This document shows, piece after piece, positions 27,001 to 34,027 of a DNA stretch of 64,000 nucleotides. The stretch is taken from positions 116,632-180,631 of the forward strand of contig CAIMLR010000026.1 in NCBI GenBank assembly GCA_903842345.1. The letters run 5' to 3'. How positions within the stretch are numbered: position 1 is the first letter of the stretch; each line of letters opens with the position of its first letter. The position numbers and the translations under genes were made by a program. Under the pieces are notes generated by a model. The model worked only from the letters and a program-made list of their open reading frames with translations, had not been told where the DNA came from and did not search any database. The DNA is from an uncultured Myxococcales bacterium (GTDB lineage Bacteria > Myxococcota_A > UBA9042).

Positions 27001-27378
27001 GGCGACGATGGCCACGGCGGGATTGGCGGCGCGTTCTTCCCGTACGTGCGGCCCGAGGGCAAGCATGATCTCGATTTTCCGGGCGAGCAGATCGACCGCA
27101 TCATCAAGCTCTGCGCGGATCCGGCCCAAGCCAACGAGGCGCCGTGCAAAGCGCTGGCCGCCAAGACGCCGTTTGACCACGGTTCGCTGGTGCTGGAAGC
27201 GATGATTCAGTTCCTGGGCGGCGGCGGCAAGGCGTTTCCGCTGGAGGCGTGCCAGAACAACTGGACGTGCGCGCCGGTCGCGGGACAGCTCAACGCGGCG
27301 GAGATGCCGTGTGACCGGACCTGCGGCGGACCGACGTCCGTGGCGCCGTGGCTGAAGAAGTGCCCGACCTGCCCGTAG
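24037..27378 (+). CDS. large lipase-like alpha/beta-hydrolase lipoprotein
   Basis: 1,113 residues. The signal peptide ends in the lipobox LPAC (Cys 21). The N-terminal domain (DFEAKPLPEIPLPNDLATRFD, strand repeats, TPLRQRTTYAVVVTRRLKD) resembles the bacterial virulence-factor lipase N-terminal domain of Vibrio-type surface lipases. Two Asp-rich loops look like calcium sites: DLNKNGILDEGEDSDLDG (~190) and DANGNGKTDDDIAGDFDGDG (~600). LVIIGHGYTGNK may hold the oxyanion region. GITGSSLGGMM gives the nucleophile elbow G-S-S-L-G with Ser 632. Possible acid and His partners lie downstream (DHGSLVLEAMIQF). It is expected on the cell surface, hydrolysing lipid or ester substrates. It pairs with the barrel gene 21 bases upstream. 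Confidence 0.8.
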   Translation: MNRKPFPLILALSFLLALPACQDAPDGLAAALPAETTVKVDFEAKPLPEIPLPNDLATRFDANSPTKRRINASLVAQTQFETLVRQNIDMLDGWGVFAPITVSFTGLIDLKGVQDAHVKDNFALANDVIYVIDITPGSPTYGKPALMDIGQGNFPVLLKDRKGYWENDPRGDTLSLFFEETDEDLNKNGILDEGEDSDLDGVLDKPNYLPEHTPTATDLVGRADALMYWYERETNTLIMRPLTPLRQRTTYAVVVTRRLKDANGKPVGSPFATINHTAQTEALTPLKAILAGNPAELGGLKLEDVAFTWSFSTGSIYEDLNAVRNGLYGQGPQAYLKDTYPPVMSKLHPIWDAADAGSNPHNLFVVPGEKMSDIMRLISQQGIGFEIPDKSVYGDRTFEGLQYVDYHVFGSFESPQLFPRKDESGNYLNYGQMVWPPDVSTTPAPSRSERVSYWLAVPRKEASPRKDGKPAGLVIIGHGYTGNKLTTVQFAGYFARYGIATLCLENVSHGFDSLYGTDLELAKTVLGGLGLTGVVDALYQNRSWDQDLDGREDSGADFWTAYTFHTRDVVRQSTVDYMQLIRTLRAFDGVQKWPFDANGNGKTDDDIAGDFDGDGKVDIGGKDTVIGITGSSLGGMMSAMLGGSEPQLSTSIPVCAGGGLGDVGMRSLQGGVREAVILRVMGPLYASAPQPDGSLVINTVIPRLNQTARIQVATLPADVAAKAGAVLAENLSNGEYDCALLQPGGLFRVGLPSDVTQVGAQQHRLTFFAGNPFQTGVRDAAKGKACRLKNGAIPLQVIAEFGNDVKFTYDSRPLAFKKGDPLAPLAEGLGLHRGRPELRRFMGLAQMVLDPADPAVLAKQFTSGEAVMANGEVVNTHGIVITTIGDMNVPASSGASIARNLGKIDWFAQHPEWNNRSALQMLADTHMLEAVNVIGRYLTPAGAPVLWDVEDLSGSASLSADPTAMPYPLGYDGNWAPRSTTPMHKYLIGDDGHGGIGGAFFPYVRPEGKHDLDFPGEQIDRIIKLCADPAQANEAPCKALAAKTPFDHGSLVLEAMIQFLGGGGKAFPLEACQNNWTCAPVAGQLNAAEMPCDRTCGGPTSVAPWLKKCPTCP

Positions 27379-27401
27379 CCGCTGGGCCGGGAAGCGCGGA
27401 C

Positions 27402-28601
27402 CTACGGCGCTTGGCACGTGGCGAGCGCGGCCTTGCAGGGGCCGAGCAGGCAGGTATTCGTGCACGCCTGATCGCCGTTGCAGTTGCAGTTGCCCATGCA
27501 GACCTGCAGGTCGAGGTTCTTCTTGGCCTCGGCGGGGCTGGCACTGTGCAGGCAGCCGTAGAAGCACGTCGCTTTCGCCTGCGGGTCGGTCTGCTGACAG
27601 CCCTGCATGCACGTCAATGTCGCCGTGCACGTCGCGATTCCGGACGGGTCGGTGCACGCCAGCATGGAATCGACGCACCCGGTCTTGTTGATGCCCGAGC
27701 ACTTGAGCGCGCCGGCAAACGCGGTCTGGGCGGTGGACGACGTCTGGCTCCAGCATTGCGTCATGCACGCGCCCTTTTGCGCGTCCGAGCCGGTGTTGCA
27801 GGCGCCAGCGCAGCCCAGCGCGTCGATGCAACTCTTGCTGCCCGACGCGCCGCCGGCGAGGCAAGTCAGCGCCTGCTCGGGGCAACTGGCAAAAGCGTCC
27901 GTGCCGCCCGCCGCTGAGACGCACGCATCCAGCGCGGCGTATTCACCCTGCGCGCCGTCCGAGAGCGCGGCGTAGCAGGTGGAGACACACGCGAGCGGGT
28001 CCTTGGCGGTGCCGCACGCCTGCGAACAGGTGAAGTAGCTGCCGCAGATCGCCGTTCCCGTCTTGCCGTTGGCGCCACACACGGCGATCTTGTTGATGCA
28101 CTTGGCGCCAATGCACTGGCCGATGCATTTGGGATCGGTGGAGCCCTTGCACAGGCCGTCGCGGCACGTGTTCTGGATGCACGCGCTGACGCTGGCGTAG
28201 CCGGTCGCGACCGCGGGGCTCGTTCCGGTCAGGCACGTCGCGTCGCAGCCGGGCGCCCAGTTGGCCGGCGAGCAACTCTGCGCGATGCAGCCGATGAGCG
28301 AAAGGCACTCCGGGTACTTCGCAGGGCCCGCGTCGGTGATCGCGTCGGCGCTCGTGCCGTCGTTCACGGTGCCGTCGTTCAGCGCGCTGTCGTTCACCGC
28401 GCTGTCCGCCATGGCGCTGTCGCTGCCGGTCGCATCCGCGCCGCCCGAGTCGTCGCCCGCGTCACTGCCAACGGTGCCGTCCAAGCTCACGTCGCCGATT
28501 TGTGTGTACGCCGTGCCGCCGCCCGCGCTGCTGTCATCGCCGCAGCCGCACAGCGCGCCCATCGTCATTGCCAGTGCCCAGATCGCCCATTTGCTGCCCA
28601 T
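27402..28601 (-). CDS. Cys-rich lipoprotein with helical C...C repeats
   Basis: 399 residues from the ATG at 28601, preceded by GGAGG five bases upstream. The signal peptide ends in the lipobox LCGC (CGDDSSAGGG follows). The linker has five-residue repeats of the DSAVN type. The rest (~95-399) is a Cys array with units such as CGSYFTCSQACGTAKDPLAC, CIDALGCAGACNTGSDAQ and CTATLTCMQGCQQTDPQAK: about one C-x3/5-C-x2/3-C group and a following C-x3-C per ~50 residues. This is distinct from CTDC repeats and looks helical. It is divergent from another Cys-rich gene at 28712. No function known. Confidence 0.78.
   Translation of the reverse strand: MGSKWAIWALAMTMGALCGCGDDSSAGGGTAYTQIGDVSLDGTVGSDAGDDSGGADATGSDSAMADSAVNDSALNDGTVNDGTSADAITDAGPAKYPECLSLIGCIAQSCSPANWAPGCDATCLTGTSPAVATGYASVSACIQNTCRDGLCKGSTDPKCIGQCIGAKCINKIAVCGANGKTGTAICGSYFTCSQACGTAKDPLACVSTCYAALSDGAQGEYAALDACVSAAGGTDAFASCPEQALTCLAGGASGSKSCIDALGCAGACNTGSDAQKGACMTQCWSQTSSTAQTAFAGALKCSGINKTGCVDSMLACTDPSGIATCTATLTCMQGCQQTDPQAKATCFYGCLHSASPAEAKKNLDLQVCMGNCNCNGDQACTNTCLLGPCKAALATCQAP
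28354..28428 (-). repeat. five 15-bp tandem units in the lipoprotein linker
   Basis: Units of 15 bp start at 28354, 28369, 28384, 28399 and 28414, with core GTGCCGTCGTTCACG or GCGCTGTCGTTCACC. They encode five-residue repeats (NDGTV, NDSAL, NDSAV). The in-frame period predicts length variation between strains. Confidence 0.7.
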
Positions 28602-28653
28602 GTTGCCTCCTGCAAGAGCGCCCATCCTGCCGCGGCCCTTTGCGGCGCGCAAG

Positions 28654-28682
28654 TAGACCCGCCTGCCGCCGCTGTGTATGCT
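28654..28682 (+). promoter_or_regulatory. candidate promoter for the Cys-rich gene and crcB
   Basis: TAGACC (28654-28659; 4 of 6 to TTGACA) and TATGCT (28677-28682; 4 of 6, preceded by TGTG as in extended -10 elements) are 17 bases apart. The start of transcription would be near 28689, ~23 bases before the TTG at 28712. Confidence 0.5.
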
Positions 28683-28711
28683 CCAAATCGGCCAATGACC
28701 GGAGGTTCTGC

Positions 28712-29395
28712 TTGTTTCGATTCTGCGCCATTGCTTGCTGGTTTTTCTGCCTGATCGCCCTTGCGGCGTGCGACGACGCCGCGGTTGGCGGCCCGACCGC
28801 GGACATTCTGAGCAGCGCCGTCGACAGCCAGGACGACAGCGGCCTGAACGGCGGCAAGGACGCCATCGCCGACGCCAGCCCGGAGAAGGCGGCGTGCATC
28901 GGTTCCGCGCTCGACCCGGCCATGGCCGCGTTTGACTACCAGTGCGGCTTCCTCGGGCAGTGCGAGCACATGGCCAACTGCTTCTGCGGAGACGGCTGCG
29001 ACGCCAGCAAGATCAAGTGCGACGCCCAATACTGCCCCAACGCCCATCCGACCTGCTCCTGCGGCAGCGACTGCGGCGCGAGCGCCGTGATGTGCCCGAA
29101 CTACATCTGCAAGGACGCGCCCGCGACCGGCTGCACGCCGCACGACGACTGCGTCTTCAACAACGCAAAGGCGCCCGACTGGTGCGGCTGCCAGCAGATG
29201 CCCGATCACTGCTCTTGCGGCAGCGACTGCGCCCCCAACGTGCCGCTGTGCGACGCCAAGGTCTGCAAGACCTACCCGGCCAAGGGCTGCGCCGCCAACG
29301 TCACGCCGTTCAGCAACTGCTACTGCGAACGCTGCGGCACGCTCGCCCACACGCCGCGCTGCTATTTCCTCCACTGCCCGGGTGCGAATCCCTGA
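28712..29395 (+). CDS. Cys-rich lipoprotein with TTG start
   Basis: 227 residues. TTG at 28712 is chosen because GGAGG (28701-28705) lies six bases upstream and the translation then begins with a compact signal peptide (FRFCAIACWFFCLIALAAC) ending in a lipobox. No ATG or GTG gives a signal peptide at a sensible distance. After an Asp/Ser linker, the mature part has ~35 Cys in units such as CFCGDGCDASKIKCDAQYC, CSCGSDCGASAVMC and CSCGSDCAPNVPLC. The CxCGxxC spacing suggests metal binding or dense disulfides. Its TGA overlaps the crcB ATG (TGATG), so crcB translation is coupled to it. Function unknown. Confidence 0.75.
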   Translation: MFRFCAIACWFFCLIALAACDDAAVGGPTADILSSAVDSQDDSGLNGGKDAIADASPEKAACIGSALDPAMAAFDYQCGFLGQCEHMANCFCGDGCDASKIKCDAQYCPNAHPTCSCGSDCGASAVMCPNYICKDAPATGCTPHDDCVFNNAKAPDWCGCQQMPDHCSCGSDCAPNVPLCDAKVCKTYPAKGCAANVTPFSNCYCERCGTLAHTPRCYFLHCPGANP

Positions 29396-29766
29396 TGCGA
29401 TTGGCGCTGATCATCGCGTTGGGCAGCGCGCTCGGCGGTCTGCTGCGCTATCTCGTGGCCCTCGGTTGGCGCGGTCAGGTGATCGGCGGTCTGCCGATTG
29501 CCACGCTGACCGTGAACGTCGTGGGTTCGGCGATTTTTGGCCTGCTGGCGGCCCGGCACGCGCATGCGCCGCTGCCGGACAGCCTCTATTTTGGCCTGAC
29601 CACCGGCATCCTCGGCGGCTTCACGACCTATTCGAGCTTCAACGGCGAAATGCTGCGGATGTTGGTCGATGGCCACGCATGGCGCGCGATCGCCTACGCG
29701 GGCGTCACGGGCACGAGCTGCCTGCTCGGCGGCGGCTTGGGCTGGTGGCTGGGCGCGCTCAGGTAG
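29395..29766 (+). CDS. crcB: fluoride-specific ion channel CrcB/Fluc
   Basis: 123 residues with four hydrophobic helices. The family motifs GSALGGLLRYL, TLTVNVVGSAIFGLL (conserved Asn of the pore) and TTGILGGFTTYSSFNGE (Phe-box and sodium-site region) are all present. Fluc channels are dual-topology dimers in the inner membrane that export fluoride. The gene starts one base inside the stop of the Cys-rich lipoprotein gene, an unusual partner. No fluoride riboswitch was recognised upstream. It converges on the AgmX/PglI-like gene nine bases away. Confidence 0.95.
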   Translation: MRLALIIALGSALGGLLRYLVALGWRGQVIGGLPIATLTVNVVGSAIFGLLAARHAHAPLPDSLYFGLTTGILGGFTTYSSFNGEMLRMLVDGHAWRAIAYAGVTGTSCLLGGGLGWWLGALR

Positions 29767-29775
29767 TGCTTGAGC

Positions 29776-30420
29776 TCAGGGCGTTTTTGGCGCTTCGCCC
29801 ACGTCGCCCGGCGTCAGGAACATCGGCACCGTGACCGAACCCGTCAGGTTCTTGCCCACCGGGAACTTCGCCGCGTCCACCGCCGTCCGGATGCACGTCA
29901 GGAATTTCGGCTCCGTGAACTGCGTTTCCTTGAGGAACAGCTCGCCCAACGCCGCCTGCCCCGGCTCCGCACCCGGCTTGACCGAGAACTTCATCAGCAT
30001 GCGGCCACCCGCCTGCGGGGCCACCTTGCGCAGTTCCGCATAACAGTCGCGCAGCGCGGGAAAGACCGCCCTGATCGCGGCCTCCGCGTCGGCTTCCTGC
30101 ACGTCGCCTTCCAGTTCCATCTTGCCGTGCGGCTGCGCCGGCGCTTCCGCCGCACCCTGGACGTTCTTCAGCGCCGGAAGCGCGCCGGGGAGCGCGAGCT
30201 GCTCGGGCTTGGCTTCCACCTTGTCCGAAAGGCCTTCTTCCGCCTTCACGATGGGCTTGCCCTTGCCTTCACCGGCGTTCTCGCCGTCCTTGGAAGCCGC
30301 AGCCGCCGCGGCGTCGCCATCCTTGGCTTTCTTGCTCGCGCCGCCGCCAACCGTGAACCACGCCGCCACAAGGACCGCCAAAATTACAACAACAATACCA
30401 ATGTGCTTGGGCTGCATCAT
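29776..30420 (-). CDS. membrane-anchored protein with AgmX/PglI-like C-terminal domain
   Basis: 214 residues starting at ATG 30420 (a second ATG follows), with GAGG upstream. An N-terminal helix (IGIVVVILAVLVAAWFTV) is followed by a charged Ala/Lys/Glu-rich linker. Residues ~100-205 form a TonB-like domain: AIRAVFPALRDCYAELRK, GRMLMKFSVKPG, FLTCIRTAVDAAKFP and GSVTVPMFL. The two Cys at the ends of the domain are conserved in the AgmX/PglI C-terminal family linked to gliding motility in Myxococcus. It lies 30 bases downstream of trxA on the same strand and may be co-transcribed. The family call is by pattern. Confidence 0.75.
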   Translation of the reverse strand: MMQPKHIGIVVVILAVLVAAWFTVGGGASKKAKDGDAAAAAASKDGENAGEGKGKPIVKAEEGLSDKVEAKPEQLALPGALPALKNVQGAAEAPAQPHGKMELEGDVQEADAEAAIRAVFPALRDCYAELRKVAPQAGGRMLMKFSVKPGAEPGQAALGELFLKETQFTEPKFLTCIRTAVDAAKFPVGKNLTGSVTVPMFLTPGDVGEAPKTP

Positions 30421-30450
30421 GCCTCGTCTTTCTTTTCTGAAGGTGGGATC

Positions 30451-30777
30451 TTAGAGGTGTTTCTCGATCAACTGCGCCATCGCCGGCTTGGGCCGACCGC
30501 CGAGGATCTGCTCGACCACGCGGCCGTCCTTGAACACCATCAGCGTCGGGATCGACGAGATCTGATAGTCGCCCGCGAGGCGCTGGTTGGAGTCGACGTC
30601 GACCTTGCACACTTTGGCGCGGCCTTTGAAATCGTCAGCGAGCTGTTCGACAAGCGGCGCGATCGCGCGGCACGGACCGCACCACGTCGCCCAGAAGTCG
30701 ATCATCACGGGCTCTTTGGATTCAAGCACTTCCGTCTTGAAATTGCTCTCAGTCACGACCACAACATTGCCAGCCAT
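30451..30777 (-). CDS. trxA: thioredoxin
   Basis: 108 residues from the ATG at 30777 with GAGGT upstream, the standard length for TrxA. The active site is MIDFWATWCGPCRAIAP. The cis-Pro loop SSIPTLMVFKDG and the buried Asp in VMIDFW are conserved. It reduces cytoplasmic disulfides using thioredoxin reductase and NADPH. Its placement beside genes for many Cys-rich exported proteins is noteworthy, but trxA is a cytoplasmic housekeeping gene and no exported thiol oxidase is seen here. The AgmX/PglI-like gene follows 30 bases later. Confidence 0.96.
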   Translation of the reverse strand: MAGNVVVVTESNFKTEVLESKEPVMIDFWATWCGPCRAIAPLVEQLADDFKGRAKVCKVDVDSNQRLAGDYQISSIPTLMVFKDGRVVEQILGGRPKPAMAQLIEKHL

Positions 30778-30889
30778 TGGAACCTCATTTGCGAAAAGTG
30801 GCTCAGGCCCGGCCAACACGCCAAAGCTTGAGACGCCACAGGGTAGGTGGACCAGCGCGCGCGCGCAAGCCCGCGTGAGCCGTTCCCGG

Positions 30890-33190
30890 TCACGGAGGCG
30901 AGGGATTGCACACGCCCGGATCTGTAGGTCCCGTGACGTGGCAATAATTCATCGGTCCGCAATTTTGCTTGACCAGCCAAGTCGCCGGGTCCCACACGAT
31001 GTCCCCGTCCAGCTTGGAGCAATTCGCCGCGACGCCGACGCACGCCGAGTAGTATTCCTTCTTGAGAATCGAGCCGTTCAACGCCGCGCTGTCGCACATG
31101 TACTCGGTCTTGACGACGTTGCCGGTGCCGCACTTGGTGCCCTTGGGCAAGAAGCTGCCGGTCGCGCTGCAGCAGATCGTGCCCGGGACGCATTGCTGGA
31201 CCGTCGTGCATTCGGCGGCGGTGAGGAACGTCGGGTCGGAGCTGAGGCAGACCTCCGTGGGCTGGCAATCCGTGTTGTCGACCCACGGGCTGAAGAAGTA
31301 GTTCGCGGGATCGTAGGAGCATTCCGCGCCGTAGCCGCTGCAGCCGTAGGACACGTCGCGGGCGAGGACGGCGCCGCCGGGGAGGTTGTTGGAGCAGGAC
31401 CATTGCGTCTTGTTGGCGGTCGCACATTGGGCGCCGAGCGGGGCGAATTGGCCGTTGGCGGTGCAGCACTGCGTACCAGGCTGGCACGGCGCGTTCAGGA
31501 CGCAACTGGCAGAATCGCCCGACTGCACGCACTTTTCGTAGCTCTGGCACTGTTTGACGATGCTGTACGCGGATTTGTTGAGATTGGCCGGGTCGGTCGA
31601 GCAGGTCTCATCGACGCCGGTGCAGCCGGGGAACAACTGGCTGGAGAGGACGGTCTCAATGCCGTTCGCCTGCGTGCAGATGCTGACGGTCTTGAGCAAC
31701 GCGTCGGCGCACTTGGCACCCTGATCCGCCCAATCGCCGCCGGCGGTGCAGCAGGTTGAACCCGCGCTGCAGACGTCCGTGCACACCGGCAACGCGCCAG
31801 CGATGGGGATTGAGCAGAGCTGGTTGTAGGCGCAGGAACCGGCGGCGGTCCAGTTGCCCCAGTTTGGCGTGGCGGCGGAGCACAGCGCGGACGTGCCCGA
31901 GCAGCCGGCGACGCCGTCGTGCTTTGTGTACTTGCTGCCCTTCGCCGCGGTTTCGCACTGATATTCCGTCGTGACCTTGGTCGTCCCGCACGCCGTGCCG
32001 ATGGGGAGAAATTGGCCGTCGGCGCCGCAGCACGTCGTGCCGGGTTTGCAGACCGGGACGAGCGTGCAGGTGCCCGGTTCAGTCGAGATCGGCACGTCGC
32101 ATTTCTCATTGCCCGCGCAGTCCTGAATGATGGTCCACGGCGACCATTCGGCCTTGCCGTCGCAAGCGCCCGCGGTGCCACAGCTCGCGAACTGCGACCG
32201 CGTGATGATGGAGCCGCCCGCGTCGCTGCCGCCGGGCAGCGTGAGGCAGTCGTATTGCGTGTAGGTCGCGGTCGTGCCGCAGAGCGTCGCGCTGTCCGCA
32301 AAGGTGTGTTTGCAGGCGCCGTTGGTGCAGGTGTCAGTTGTGCACGGATCGCCGTCGAAACAGCCAATGTCCGCGATGCAGCTGGGGACGGGCGCGGGCG
32401 CGCCGGAGCAAGCCGGGAACTGCGTCTTGTCGGGCTTCTTCTGACAAAGCGAGCCGTTGGGGCAGGAGCCGACCGGGAGCCACTCGGTCCAGTTGTAGTT
32501 GGCGGTGTTGCCGCTGCATGCCGCGGTCTGCTTGCCGTCGCAGCCCTGGATGGCGCGGCGGCCCCAGATGTCGACGCCCTGGCAGTCAAACTCAAACGCG
32601 ATCGGCGCGTCCGTGCAGGGGGCTTGCGCGCCCTTGGTTGTCTGCTTGATCGGGTCGCAGCACATGCCTGACGCGCAGCAGTTGGCGACGGACGCGTTCA
32701 CGCACGCGTTGGCCACGCACGTCGCGGTCTTGCAGACGGGCGCCTTGGGGCAATCGGCCTCCGTGTTGCAGCAGCCGGGGACGGTGGAATGCTTGCACGT
32801 GTCGTTGGCGCAGAGGTCGACGGTGCAGAGGTTGCCGTCGTCACACGTCGTGTCGGTCACGCATTCGGGCACGGTGACGTCCGGCGGCGCCAATTCCTGC
32901 CAATCGGGCGCGTCGCTGTCGCCGCTGTCGTCGATGTCGGGCACGTCCGGCGCGTCCGGGAGCACGTCCGGCACGTCGGGCGTCACTTCATCCGTCGCTG
33001 TGTCCTGAATGTCCGTCTTGGCGGTCGGCACGTCCGTTTTGGCGTCAGGCGGCTGGAAGTACAGCGCGTCGCCGTCTTCCCCGGTCGCCGCAGGCGTGCC
33101 GCACGCCGCCAGCAGGACGCTGAGCGCGAGCACCAGGACGCGCCGGACAAGGCTCGACTTCTCTTGCATGTTCTTGAACCAGCGCGGCAC
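30890..33190 (-). CDS. lipoprotein with CTDC repeats and long CxPGTxCC-type Cys-rich repeats
   Basis: 766 residues from a GTG at 33190, chosen because GGAGG (33196-33200) is five bases upstream; the ATG at 33169 lacks a site. The signal peptide ends in the lipobox LLAAC. A long Asp/Pro/Val linker (repeats of VPDV) follows. A few CTDC-type units (CDDGNLCTVDLC, CFDGDPCTTDTC) lie in the first half. Residues ~370-766 carry four to five copies of a ~100-residue module marked by CxPGTxCC, GxFxPxGxxC, a YxC and a GCSG, with a W-containing segment between. I do not recognise this module. It is surface anchored by inference; no enzymatic motif is visible. Confidence 0.8.
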   Translation of the reverse strand: MPRWFKNMQEKSSLVRRVLVLALSVLLAACGTPAATGEDGDALYFQPPDAKTDVPTAKTDIQDTATDEVTPDVPDVLPDAPDVPDIDDSGDSDAPDWQELAPPDVTVPECVTDTTCDDGNLCTVDLCANDTCKHSTVPGCCNTEADCPKAPVCKTATCVANACVNASVANCCASGMCCDPIKQTTKGAQAPCTDAPIAFEFDCQGVDIWGRRAIQGCDGKQTAACSGNTANYNWTEWLPVGSCPNGSLCQKKPDKTQFPACSGAPAPVPSCIADIGCFDGDPCTTDTCTNGACKHTFADSATLCGTTATYTQYDCLTLPGGSDAGGSIITRSQFASCGTAGACDGKAEWSPWTIIQDCAGNEKCDVPISTEPGTCTLVPVCKPGTTCCGADGQFLPIGTACGTTKVTTEYQCETAAKGSKYTKHDGVAGCSGTSALCSAATPNWGNWTAAGSCAYNQLCSIPIAGALPVCTDVCSAGSTCCTAGGDWADQGAKCADALLKTVSICTQANGIETVLSSQLFPGCTGVDETCSTDPANLNKSAYSIVKQCQSYEKCVQSGDSASCVLNAPCQPGTQCCTANGQFAPLGAQCATANKTQWSCSNNLPGGAVLARDVSYGCSGYGAECSYDPANYFFSPWVDNTDCQPTEVCLSSDPTFLTAAECTTVQQCVPGTICCSATGSFLPKGTKCGTGNVVKTEYMCDSAALNGSILKKEYYSACVGVAANCSKLDGDIVWDPATWLVKQNCGPMNYCHVTGPTDPGVCNPSPP

Positions 33191-33251
33191 GCGGGCCTCC
33201 GTCGTTACGCAAGTAGTGTGCGGATCGCGAGGCGGGGATGCAAGCACCGCA

Positions 33252-33899
33252 TCAATCCCAGCGGCGGACGTCCATGGCCCGGCAGGCGCCGACGAAGGCG
33301 GGCAATGCGTCGATCGCCGGGCCTTCCAGCGTCGCGCGGCAGAAGAAATACCGCGCGCCGTCGGGTTTCCAGATGCCCGCGACGACGTAGCGGACCGCGC
33401 CTGAGCGCGCCACGACGACGCGCCCGGACTTGCCAATCGGCTCGTCGGACTCCACCTGCTGCACGGCCAGCGACCGTACTTCGACCTTGTCAAACGCCTC
33501 CGCCCAGTTCTTGGGCGCGCAACGGCCATCGCAGCCAGAGCCAAACGCCATCATCGTCGCCGCGCCCAGGTCGGCATCCGGCGCGGGTCGCAACGTGCCG
33601 GGCGCATCGCCCATGACCCAGGACTCGGGCGCCAGCGCAACGACGCGGCTCTTGGCATCGAACTGCGGCGCGAACTGCAGCTTGGCGGCCAGCGACGCCG
33701 GCACGCGGGCGTTCACGGTCGGCAGGATGCGCGTGCGGATCTCGGCAAAATCGGCCTGCGGGTCGACGGCCGCAGCCGTCGGGGTCGCGCCGCCGGGGAG
33801 ATCCGCCATAACCGCAGCGGGCTTGGCGGGCGCCGGGGCTTTCTGGCACCCAGGCGCGCCGGCAACGGCAACAATCAACAGGAGCGGCAACAGACGCAT
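33252..33899 (-). CDS. lipoprotein of unknown function
   Basis: 215 residues from the ATG at 33899, with GGAGG upstream. The signal peptide MRLLPLLLIVAVAGAPGC ends in a lipobox, followed by a Pro/Ala linker. The mature domain has strands (SRVVALAPESWVMG, VEVRSLAVQQVES, SGRVVVARSGAVRYVVAGIWKP) and four Cys (GCDGRC, FFCRAT, VGACRAMD) that could form two disulfides. It is divergent from the helicase gene at 34028. No family was recognised. Confidence 0.75.
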   Translation of the reverse strand: MRLLPLLLIVAVAGAPGCQKAPAPAKPAAVMADLPGGATPTAAAVDPQADFAEIRTRILPTVNARVPASLAAKLQFAPQFDAKSRVVALAPESWVMGDAPGTLRPAPDADLGAATMMAFGSGCDGRCAPKNWAEAFDKVEVRSLAVQQVESDEPIGKSGRVVVARSGAVRYVVAGIWKPDGARYFFCRATLEGPAIDALPAFVGACRAMDVRRWD

Positions 33900-34027
33900 C
33901 GGAACCTCCGGCCAAAGGTTGGCACGCGGCATCCGGCACGTCCACTGGGCGAGGCGCGTCCCCTGCCGCGGCGGGTGCGGACGTGCTACCGTGGAAGCAG
34001 TCGGCGGAACACGCCGCAGGATTGCTG

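Noticed and set aside
28602..28711. Fluoride riboswitch upstream of the crcB transcript
   Set aside because: The 110-bp gap has no recognisable GGCGAUGG...CGCC fluoride aptamer core, and the inferred start site leaves only ~23 bases of leader.
29383..29396. GGGTGCGAATCCC, resembling a tRNA T-arm
   Set aside because: It encodes the last residues of the Cys-rich lipoprotein. No acceptor stem, anticodon arm or 3' CCA lies in position.
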